5,743 bases of DNA, taken from positions 1 through 5,743 of the forward strand of contig JAISES010000205.1 of assembly GCA_031263965.1 (NCBI GenBank), read 5' to 3'. Every line of letters starts with the position of its first letter. Within the stretch, counting starts at the first letter, position 1. Below the pieces are notes generated by a model. It had not been told where the DNA came from. It saw only the letters and a list, made by a program, of their open reading frames with translations, and did not search any database. Position numbers and translations under genes: made by a program. The stretch comes from Prevotella sp. (GTDB lineage Bacteria > Bacteroidota > Bacteroidia > Bacteroidales > Dysgonomonadaceae). Of this stretch, positions 1-5,552 are shown in pieces.

Positions 1-1
1 T

Positions 2-1078
2 CCTGATTTGGTCAACAATAATTATGGAACAGGGTACGATGCCGCGACAAACACAACGCCCGCCTGGGTAAGAGGTGATCATGGAACAGCATGCACAGGG
101 ATTATTGGTGCTCAGTATAACAATGCAAAGGGAATAGCAGGTGTTGCCCCCGATTCCAAACTTATGTCAATAAGTATTGGCCTTTTTTACTCAGATACCC
201 CTCAGCAACTGGCAAATGGTTTTGGCTGGGCATGGCGCAATGGAGCTGATATTATTAGTAACTCATGGGGGTTTATTCCCGGCTGGTGGAGTTATGCCCC
301 ATCAGCTTTCCTGGAAAATGCAATTGATTCGGCTTTAGTATATGGTCGTAATGGTAAAGGCGCTATTGTTGTCTTTGCTTCGGGTAATGAAGACAGCACA
401 AGCATAAGATACCCGGGAAATTTCAGCTCTGATATCCTGGTTGTTGGCGCTGTAAGTCCTTGCGGAGAAAGAAAATCGCCAACTTCTTGTGATGGAGAAT
501 ATTGGTGGGGGAGTAATTATGGCACACAGCTTGATGTTGTTGCGCCTGGTGTTCTTATACCAACAACTGATAGACAGGGGAATAATGGATATAATTATGT
601 TACTGATGATCCTGATGACCCTGCTTATTCAGATTACTCAAATAAAGATTATACAGGAAAATTTAATGGTACATCTTCTGCCTGTCCTCATGTAGCTGGT
701 GTTGCCGCCCTTATCTTATCGGTAAATCCAACTCTTACAGGACAGCAAGTCCGTGATATTATTGAAAGTACCGCCCAGAAAGTCGGCGACTACAACTATC
801 AAACCACTTCAGGACACCCCAGCGGCACCTGGAACAATGAAATGGGTTATGGCATGGTGAATGCCTATGCTGCCGTACAGGCGGCATGTCCGACAATAGT
901 CAACTTCACAAATCAAACCGTAACCACCGACACCACCGTAACAAGTTGCGGCGACATCAACGTACAGAACGTAACCGTCACCAACGGTGCCAAGCTCACG
1001 CTCGACGCCGCAGGCGAAGTCAATATCATCAGCGATTTTGAAGTAGAGTTAGGTTCGGAATTTGAAATAATAGAATAA
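2..1078 (+). CDS. Subtilisin-like (S8) secreted serine protease, 5'-truncated by window edge
   Basis: Extracellular subtilase that hydrolyses peptide bonds. The frame is open from base 2 (P-D-L-V-N-N-N) and the P-D-L matches the 'HPDL' that follows the catalytic Asp loop in subtilases, so the Asp, propeptide and signal peptide lie upstream; a TTG at base 8 is not a credible start. Visible active-site parts are the His motif D-H-G-T-A-C (His codon at 80-82), the oxyanion Asn in F-A-S-G-N-E-D (386-388) and the nucleophile Ser in N-G-T-S-S-A-C-P-H-V-A-G (674-676). The catalytic domain ends near the A-Y-A-A-V-Q-A-A-C segment (about base 890). About 60 residues of Thr/Val-rich beta-strand sequence follow; this resembles the C-terminal modules of other Bacteroidota secreted proteases and is not a type A T9SS domain. 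GC rises from about 40% (541-780) to about 54% (781-1020) by hand count. Family assignment is secure; substrate is unknown. Confidence 0.93.
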   Translation, partial: PDLVNNNYGTGYDAATNTTPAWVRGDHGTACTGIIGAQYNNAKGIAGVAPDSKLMSISIGLFYSDTPQQLANGFGWAWRNGADIISNSWGFIPGWWSYAPSAFLENAIDSALVYGRNGKGAIVVFASGNEDSTSIRYPGNFSSDILVVGAVSPCGERKSPTSCDGEYWWGSNYGTQLDVVAPGVLIPTTDRQGNNGYNYVTDDPDDPAYSDYSNKDYTGKFNGTSSACPHVAGVAALILSVNPTLTGQQVRDIIESTAQKVGDYNYQTTSGHPSGTWNNEMGYGMVNAYAAVQAACPTIVNFTNQTVTTDTTVTSCGDINVQNVTVTNGAKLTLDAAGEVNIISDFEVELGSEFEIIE

Positions 1079-1088
1079 AAAAACAGTA

Positions 1089-1127
1089 CCTCTGCCCGGC
1101 GCAGCCTCCAGGCTACGCCGGGCGAGG
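1089..1127 (+). terminator. GC-rich hairpin between protease and lipoprotein genes (copy A)
   Basis: Eleven bases after the protease stop, CCTC (1089-1092) pairs with GAGG (1124-1127). After a single bulged T, GCCCGGCG (1094-1101) pairs with CGCCGGGC (1116-1123). After one C/A mismatch, AGCC (1103-1106) pairs with GGCT (1111-1114), closing a TCCA tetraloop. A weak T/A-rich tract (TTTATAATTT) follows. It fits an intrinsic terminator, but only 35 bp remain before the next ATG and I see no clear Bacteroidota -33/-7 promoter there, so a leaky terminator or an mRNA-stabilising intercistronic element is also possible. A second copy with compensatory base change occurs at 4693-4731. Confidence 0.7.
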
Positions 1128-1676
1128 TTTATAATTTACAGTTTTAATAAAAAGAAAGTATCATGAAAAAGATGATTTTGACGAAAACACTAAAATTTTT
1201 ACTGTTTGCCGTGCTTGCATTGAGCATGGGCGTAGCATGTTCAAAAGATGACATGCCGGAAGAAAAATTGGAACTGCCGGGAACCACATGGAAACTGGCA
1301 GACATACGCAACCTCGCGACAGGCGAATTAAGAACGCTTGAACCGCATCGTCCTGATGGCCAGTTCGAAAGTTTTTCCTTTACATTCGAAGACGACACGC
1401 TCGGTCATGGACGTTCCTGCACAAATCAGATGTTTGTAAATATAAAAGGAACAACTCACGGACGTTATCTTGGCATCATGACGATGGTATATGAAGGAAC
1501 AGACGATTGCATTTATTTTTCAGATGTTTTACGTTTGGTAGATGAATGCTTTTTTGAAAAAGGTCAGTTGATATTCGCTTATACACAGGATGATGTTCGC
1601 TATCATTTACGATTCAAACAAGTAAAAGATGTACCGGAAGTTGAAAATCCATTAACCGATTTACCCTGGTTGAAAG
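1094..1676 (+). repeat. Duplicated hairpin-lipoprotein cassette, copy A
   Basis: This segment matches 4698-5280 at a constant offset of 3604 bases with no indel. From 1131 to 1676 I count about 27 mismatches in 546 bases (about 95% identity). The hairpin portion keeps length and structure but has diverged more. Left of the hairpin the flanks are unrelated. On the right, similarity ends abruptly just after the codons for D-L-P-W-L-K, the first residues of the second lipoprotein domain. The cassette therefore has a hairpin at its left edge and a domain boundary at its right edge. Confidence 0.9.
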
Positions 1677-1909
1677 CCATAGTGGACGAAACGGTTTTAG
1701 CAATTCAAAATGGGAATCCACTGTCCGTATCAATATACCAGTGTGTTTATGGTGATAGCGAAACAGGTTTTTTAATAGATGAAGGCAATATAAAGCCTTT
1801 CTATAATTACAATGGAGAAATATTGTGCATAATGGGGGGATTTACAGGAGAAACCTGTTCGGAATTAAATATTGTCGGTAAAAAACTTATTTGGGAAATA
1901 AGTAATTAA
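1163..1909 (+). CDS. Two-domain surface lipoprotein, possible partner of the upstream protease
   Basis: A 248-residue predicted lipoprotein of no named function. Residues 1-25 form a signal peptide (K-K near the start, then a hydrophobic run), and C26 in S-M-G-V-A-C is the probable lipidated Cys. The following S-K-D-D matches the Bacteroidota lipoprotein surface-export signal, so a place on the outer face of the outer membrane is inferred. Domain 1 (about 35-157) opens with L-P-G-T-T-W-K-L and contains R-S-C-T-N-Q-M-F and Y-H-L-R-F-K, a pattern reminiscent of META/lipocalin-like beta-barrel lipoproteins of Bacteroidales. Domain 2 (about 161-248) begins E-N-P-L-T-D-L-P-W-L-K and holds I-Y-Q-C, I-L-C-I-M-G-G and L-I-W-E-I, a recurrent Bacteroidales module. 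The ATG at 1163 is chosen because it gives the complete signal peptide; the upstream region is A-rich with no Shine-Dalgarno. It follows the S8 protease by 84 bases. A near-identical copy follows the C1A protease. Confidence 0.85.
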   Translation: MKKMILTKTLKFLLFAVLALSMGVACSKDDMPEEKLELPGTTWKLADIRNLATGELRTLEPHRPDGQFESFSFTFEDDTLGHGRSCTNQMFVNIKGTTHGRYLGIMTMVYEGTDDCIYFSDVLRLVDECFFEKGQLIFAYTQDDVRYHLRFKQVKDVPEVENPLTDLPWLKAIVDETVLAIQNGNPLSVSIYQCVYGDSETGFLIDEGNIKPFYNYNGEILCIMGGFTGETCSELNIVGKKLIWEISN

Positions 1910-1982
1910 AAAATTCATTTATTATTCCTTCTATGTGGATGGAGGTCTGATTGATACGAAACAAATGATTTTAACAAAATAA
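1902..1982 (+). pseudogene. Relic of the 3' end of a T9SS-sorted protein gene
   Basis: In a frame different from the lipoprotein, codons from 1914 to 1982 read F-I-Y-Y-S-F followed by YVDGGLIDTKQMILTK and TAA (1980-1982). This looks like the last strands of a type A T9SS sorting domain, which typically ends G-x-Y-x-Y-x-x-x-x-D-G-x-x-x-x-x-K-x-x-x-K. The same frame meets a TAA at 1899-1901, so only about 25 codons survive, overlapping the lipoprotein's last codons. It has no start and no body, so I read it as the tail of a gene whose remainder was lost or replaced when the lipoprotein cassette arrived. A coincidental translation is possible but the pattern fit and the stop position make it less likely. 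Confidence 0.5.
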
Positions 1983-1990
1983 GGAGGTGA
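1981..1990 (+). promoter_or_regulatory. Perfect Shine-Dalgarno for the gene at 1994
   Basis: AAGGAGGTGA matches the full 10-base anti-Shine-Dalgarno complement, with GGAGG six bases before the ATG at 1994. It overlaps the TAA of the T9SS tail relic. Bacteroidota generally rely little on Shine-Dalgarno pairing, and neither lipoprotein gene nor the C1A protease gene here has one, so its strength is unusual. It fixes the start of this gene. Confidence 0.8.
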
Positions 1991-1993
1991 GAG

Positions 1994-2893
1994 ATGAAAA
2001 AAATAATGAGTTACCTGCTGTTATTTATGATAACAGGCGGAATACAAACAGTAACCGGACAAACGAATGACAATACCATAGTCATACCCGGCACTTCATG
2101 GTCGGTACTGCGCTATGGTATGCTTCTTGAGCCTTGGGTATCCACTCAATATATTTATTTTAATGAAGATACCACCGTGACCGGCAAGACATACAAAAAA
2201 GTATTTTCATGCGACGATGAATTGCATGAAAATATAAAGTATGAAGGATTAATCAGGGAACAGGATAAAAAAACGTATTTTATCAGGGAAAATACCGAAA
2301 CGGAATACTTACTGTACGATTTTTTGCTGGAAGAAGGAACCAGCTTTGAATATCAGGCTACAACACTTTATGTAAAGAAAGTCGATTCCGTAGAAATCGG
2401 CAACATACAGAAAAAACGAATCCAATTTACCACCCCGCCGCCTGATGACGATATTGTACGTGCTACCTGGATTGAAGGTATCGGCAGCTTGACCGGCCTG
2501 TTTTATCCACATGGCGGTATGCGTCCTCCCAATAATGTCATTGAAGCCTTACTGTGTTATTTTCAAAACGATGAACTGATATATAAAAATCCGGCGTATT
2601 CCGAATGTTATTATGATAAAGTAGAAGACATCACTTCGGTAAAATCCACAACAGTCAACAGTTTGGCAGTTTATCCCAACCCTGTAGATAATGTCCTTGT
2701 CATATCCTCTTCAAATGAAACGGATTCATTCGCCGAATTGGCCGATATATCGGGAAAAACGGTATATGTCAAACGATTGGATACCGGTAAGGAACATAAG
2801 ATTGATGTGAGCCCATTCGCATCCGGCCTGTATCTTCTCTGTATTTACGATACAAACGGACTCGCTTCCACATTTAAGATTATTAAAAAATAA
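1994..2893 (+). CDS. T9SS-secreted protein of unknown function with type A sorting domain
   Basis: A 299-residue exported protein. Residues 1-22 are a signal peptide (M-K-K, hydrophobic core, likely cleavage before Q23). The body (about 30-215) contains the pattern W-S-V-L-R-Y, then E-D-T-T-V-T-G-K-T-Y-K-K, Y-E-G-L-I-R-E and L-L-Y-D-F-L-L-E-E-G, which recurs in Bacteroidales T9SS cargo of unknown function; no catalytic motif is apparent. Residues 224-299 form a type A T9SS C-terminal domain: L-A-V-Y-P-N-P-V at its start, D-I-S-G-K-T-V-Y in the middle, A-S-G-L-Y-L-L-C-I-Y and a Lys-rich end. Passage across the outer membrane by T9SS, with release or surface attachment, follows from this domain. 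Its stop is five bases before the start of the C1A protease gene, so the two are probably co-transcribed and translationally coupled; a role connected with that protease is plausible but unproven. Confidence 0.88.
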   Translation: MKKIMSYLLLFMITGGIQTVTGQTNDNTIVIPGTSWSVLRYGMLLEPWVSTQYIYFNEDTTVTGKTYKKVFSCDDELHENIKYEGLIREQDKKTYFIRENTETEYLLYDFLLEEGTSFEYQATTLYVKKVDSVEIGNIQKKRIQFTTPPPDDDIVRATWIEGIGSLTGLFYPHGGMRPPNNVIEALLCYFQNDELIYKNPAYSECYYDKVEDITSVKSTTVNSLAVYPNPVDNVLVISSSNETDSFAELADISGKTVYVKRLDTGKEHKIDVSPFASGLYLLCIYDTNGLASTFKIIKK

Positions 2894-2898
2894 GAGCC

Positions 2899-4686
2899 AT
2901 GAAAACAAAAAACAGATTACTGATTTTATCCCTGTTCGGGATTGGCTTCCTGTCGTTGCAGGCACAGAACCTTGCAACGCTTGATGAAACTGTTATAAAA
3001 GATACGGTATTCGCCATTTCACAAAAGAGCGACATTATTTCTAAAACCGTACATGCTTCGGGACAAGTGGCATTCTCTTCAAAATCCGGATATGTAAGAG
3101 TATTATTGACAGACGAATCCGGCTATGATTTGCTGGTGTACGAAACTTTTCCATTGCTTGCAACGAACGGAATAGATGTTTTTGATAATGTTGCACTGGA
3201 AACAGGCAATATTCCATCTTTCTTTTCTGCAACGAGAATCCGTGTAGAAATAGAAAACGCCGAATTGAAAAATCTGTCAATAGACGTATCAGAGAAAGGA
3301 ATTATCAAAGAACAGCAGCAAAAGGTGAAAAGCGACAGGATTACTTTGATAAATAAGAATCTTCGTAAACAGAATGAATTATGGACAGCAGACGAAACGT
3401 CTGTGTCCCAATTAAGTTACGAAGAAAAGAAACATCTGTTTAAGGGACGTGTTCCCGATTTGCAGGGATTTGAATACTATAAGGGAGGAGTATTTAAATT
3501 ATACAGCGATAATAAAAGTGAAAACGATTTAAAACCCGGAAGCAGTCAAGCAGTTTCAATCAATTGTATATCTTCTTTCGACTGGAGAAACAGGCATGGA
3601 CAATATTGGTTAACCTCTGTAAAAAGTCAATCCCCATGCGGTAGTTGTGGCATTTTTGCTGCTACGGGTGCGACAGAGGCGCTGGTTAATCTATATTATA
3701 ATCAGCACATTAATTACGATTTGGCAGAGCAGCAAGCCGTGTCCTGTCTTAGCAGCAGTAGCTATAATTGTAATACCGGCTGGTTCCCGTCTGATATTTT
3801 AGATTATTACACAAATACCGGCGTTGTCAATGAATCCTGTTTTCCTTATCAGGGAAACAGCAGTATTCCATGTTCTGATATATGCGACAATCCTACCGAA
3901 AGAATTAAAATCGGAGGTAGAGTAGATTTTCCAAGTACATATTATCCAAGAACAGAAGAATCTTTAAAGAAAATGATAATCAGATATGGTCCCATAAGTG
4001 GCGGAATTTCTAGTTGGGGTCATGCAATGACGCTATCAGGCTATTATAATGATACCATAGATAACAGTGTTGTCTGGATATTTAAAAACAGTTGGGGAGC
4101 CAGTTGGGGCGATAATGGCTGGGGATATATTAAAGTTGACATGAGCGATATTGGATGGACTCACGCTTTATTACCTCCTGTCACCAGCCTCAACTACACC
4201 AACGCCGATATTGTGTGCGAAGACCGCGACGGCGACGGTTACTACTTCTGGGGCATCGGCCCCAAACCGGCGCATTGTCCGCCGTGTGCTCCCGACGAGC
4301 CGGACGGCGACGATTCCAATCCCAATCTGGGGCCTATGGACGAGTACGGATACTGCGAAGCAATTACGCCTTTAGTGGAAAACATTACGACCTCCCAAAC
4401 ATGGAATACAAACAGAACCGTATGCCGGAATCTGGTTGTTCAGTCTGGTACTACCCTGACCATAACCGCTACGGTTTTTATGCAGGCACATAAGGTAACC
4501 ACTCAAAATGGCGGTAAAATAATTCTTTCAGGAGGAACGATTGACAATGGAAATATTATTGCACAAAGCGGCAGCGAATTGACAATCACAAATAACGGAA
4601 AAATACTCTTGGGAAGTTACGATAATCTGGATATTCAATTGGGAGCTATATTTAACGATATATATGGTGAAATTTTATTGAAATAA
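2899..4686 (+). CDS. Papain-like (C1A) secreted cysteine protease with beta-rich C-terminal tail
   Basis: A 595-residue secreted cysteine protease. Residues 1-22 are a signal peptide (likely cut L-Q-A|Q). Residues about 24-215 form a beta-rich then charged, helix-prone pro-region. The catalytic domain starts near F-D-W-R-N (about 227): oxyanion Q244 and nucleophile C250 lie in Q-S-P-C-G-S-C, the catalytic His is H375 in W-G-H-A-M-T-L-S-G-Y, and N397 lies in F-K-N-S-W-G-A-S-W-G. The Trp that normally follows the catalytic Cys is Gly (C-G-S-C-G-I-F), an unusual change. After about residue 430 comes an Asp-rich, GC-rich linker with a D-x-D-x-D-G calcium-loop-like motif (D442, D444, D446), C-P-P-C and D-E-P-D-G-D-D-S-N-P. 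From about 490 to 595 there is a repetitive beta module (V-V-Q-S-G-T-T-L-T-I, then G-S-E-L-T-I-T-N-N-G) resembling the tail of the S8 protease at 2-1078. No type A T9SS domain is present. The start ATG is five bases past the preceding stop, with no clear Shine-Dalgarno. Confidence 0.93.
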   Translation: MKTKNRLLILSLFGIGFLSLQAQNLATLDETVIKDTVFAISQKSDIISKTVHASGQVAFSSKSGYVRVLLTDESGYDLLVYETFPLLATNGIDVFDNVALETGNIPSFFSATRIRVEIENAELKNLSIDVSEKGIIKEQQQKVKSDRITLINKNLRKQNELWTADETSVSQLSYEEKKHLFKGRVPDLQGFEYYKGGVFKLYSDNKSENDLKPGSSQAVSINCISSFDWRNRHGQYWLTSVKSQSPCGSCGIFAATGATEALVNLYYNQHINYDLAEQQAVSCLSSSSYNCNTGWFPSDILDYYTNTGVVNESCFPYQGNSSIPCSDICDNPTERIKIGGRVDFPSTYYPRTEESLKKMIIRYGPISGGISSWGHAMTLSGYYNDTIDNSVVWIFKNSWGASWGDNGWGYIKVDMSDIGWTHALLPPVTSLNYTNADIVCEDRDGDGYYFWGIGPKPAHCPPCAPDEPDGDDSNPNLGPMDEYGYCEAITPLVENITTSQTWNTNRTVCRNLVVQSGTTLTITATVFMQAHKVTTQNGGKIILSGGTIDNGNIIAQSGSELTITNNGKILLGSYDNLDIQLGAIFNDIYGEILLK

Positions 4687-4692
4687 TAAATG

Positions 4693-4731
4693 CCCTCGTC
4701 CGGCGTAGCGCGAACGCTTCGCCGGGCGGGG
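4693..4731 (+). terminator. GC-rich hairpin between protease and lipoprotein genes (copy B)
   Basis: Six bases after the C1A protease stop, CCCT (4693-4696) pairs with GGGG (4728-4731, one T-G wobble). After a bulged C, GTCCGGCG (4698-4705) pairs with CGCCGGGC (4720-4727, one wobble). After one T/T mismatch, AGCG (4707-4710) pairs with CGCT (4715-4718), closing a CGAA loop. TTTATAATTT follows, as in copy A. The apical C-G pair of copy A (1106/1111) is G-C here (4710/4715), a compensatory change that supports selection on the folded form. Terminator or intercistronic stability element, as for copy A. Confidence 0.72.
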
Positions 4732-5280
4732 TTTATAATTTACAGTTTTAATAAAAAGAAAGTATCATGAAAAAGATGATTTTAACGAAAACACTAAAAT
4801 TTTTACTGTTTGCCGTGCTTGCATTGAGCATGGGCGTGGCCTGTTCAAAAGATGACATGCCGGAAGAAAAATTGGAACTGCCTGGAACCAAATGGAAACT
4901 GGCAGACATACGCAACCTCGCGACAGGCGAATTAAGAACGCTTGAACCGCATCGTCCTGATGGCCAGTTCGAAAGTTTTTCCTTTACATTCGAAGATGAC
5001 ACTATTGGTCGTGGACGTTCATGTACAAATGGAATGTTTGTAAATATAAAAGGAACAACTCACGGACGTTATCTTGGCATCATGACGATGGTATATGAAG
5101 GAACAGGCGATTGCTATTATTTTTCAGATGTTTTACCTTTAGTAGACGACTGTTTCTTTGAAAAAGATCAGTTGATATTCGCTTATACACAGGATGATGT
5201 TCGCTATCATTTACGATTCAAACAAGTAAAAGATGGACCGGAAGTTGAAAATCCATTAACCGATTTACCCTGATTGAAAG
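4698..5280 (+). repeat. Duplicated hairpin-lipoprotein cassette, copy B
   Basis: Matches 1094-1676 without indels. The leader from the end of the hairpin to the ATG (4730-4766) is identical to copy A, and coding differences are scattered and include both synonymous and replacement changes (about 10 of 168 residues differ). The right end of the match falls at the L-P-W-L-K codons; beyond it the two genes encode divergent versions of the same module type. The last mismatch before that edge is the G-to-A that makes the stop at 5271-5273. Confidence 0.9.
4767..5273 (+). CDS. Surface lipoprotein paralogue, truncated by an in-frame TGA
   Basis: Encodes 168 residues, about 94% identical to the first 168 residues of the lipoprotein at 1163-1909. 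It keeps the signal peptide, C26 and the S-K-D-D surface-export signal, and a full domain 1 (L-P-G-T-K-W-K-L to Y-H-L-R-F-K). It ends at E-N-P-L-T-D-L-P because the Trp codon TGG of the L-P-W-L-K motif has become TGA (5271-5273). Coding sequence continues in the same frame to the window edge, so the ancestral protein was longer, with at least two further Cys-rich modules. The truncated product might still be exported as a one-domain lipoprotein; equally the gene may be a pseudogene, or the stop a sequencing or assembly error. It follows the C1A protease by 80 bases and a hairpin, mirroring the S8 protease-lipoprotein pair. Confidence 0.8.
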   Translation: MKKMILTKTLKFLLFAVLALSMGVACSKDDMPEEKLELPGTKWKLADIRNLATGELRTLEPHRPDGQFESFSFTFEDDTIGRGRSCTNGMFVNIKGTTHGRYLGIMTMVYEGTGDCYYFSDVLPLVDDCFFEKDQLIFAYTQDDVRYHLRFKQVKDGPEVENPLTDLP

Positions 5281-5552
5281 AAATTATTGGTGTATGGGAA
5301 GTCAATGCAGCAGCAGGGTATCTACAACATGCCAGAATACACCAATGCACTTACAGAGACGGTATCGGCTTTTGGCTGGAACCGTGCGTAGGATGCCCTG
5401 ATGCAAGTTCTATGTTTAACAGTTACGACGGAGAACTACTATGTTCATGGGGGGGATTGACTGGCGATGACTCATGTGTGGAATTAAATATTGTCAGTAA
5501 AGAACTTATTTGGGAAGTAAAAAATAATGAGATGAATAATTTCTGTGAATTT
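5247..5552 (+). repeat. Tandem protein-module repeat, unit 1 (306 bp)
   Basis: Unit 1 of a tandem direct repeat of period 306 bases (102 codons), starting at the codons for E-N-P-L-T-D-L-P. It contains the TGA at 5271-5273 at the position where unit 2 has TGG. Conserved elements shared with unit 2 are L-K-E-I-I-G, A-G-Y-x-Q-H-A-R-I, Q-C-T-Y, C-V-G-C-P-D and G-E. Confidence 0.85.

Noticed and set aside
1089..1140. Integron attC-like recombination site at the cassette edge
   Set aside because: The hairpin is imperfect and sits at the edge of a duplicated cassette, but I find no paired RYYYAAC/GTTRRRY core sites and no integrase gene in the window.
1131..1162. Bacteroidota -7/-33 promoter in the leader of the lipoprotein genes
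   Set aside because: TAATTTAC only partly matches TAnnTTTG, and the required -33 TTTG would fall within the GC-rich hairpin, where it is absent.
1144..1398. Minus-strand ORF over the first lipoprotein gene, repeated at 4748-5002
   Set aside because: It appears twice only because the lipoprotein DNA is duplicated; it is antisense to a gene with a clear signal peptide and lipobox and has no recognisable protein features.
4151..4493. Alternative-frame + strand ORFs over the GC-rich linker of the C1A protease
   Set aside because: They lie inside a well-supported protease frame and encode Arg/Pro-rich low-complexity sequence that follows from the local GC content.
5271..5273. UGA read as Trp (alternative genetic code) or as selenocysteine
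   Set aside because: Trp is encoded by TGG throughout the window, including six times just after this codon (5295, 5373, 5448, 5511, 5577, 5718), and no other in-frame TGA occurs in any gene here. The paralogous position is TGG (Trp, not Cys), so selenocysteine is not expected. A nonsense mutation or sequence error is simpler, although the four complete genes all use TAA as stop, so the window itself shows no other TGA terminator.
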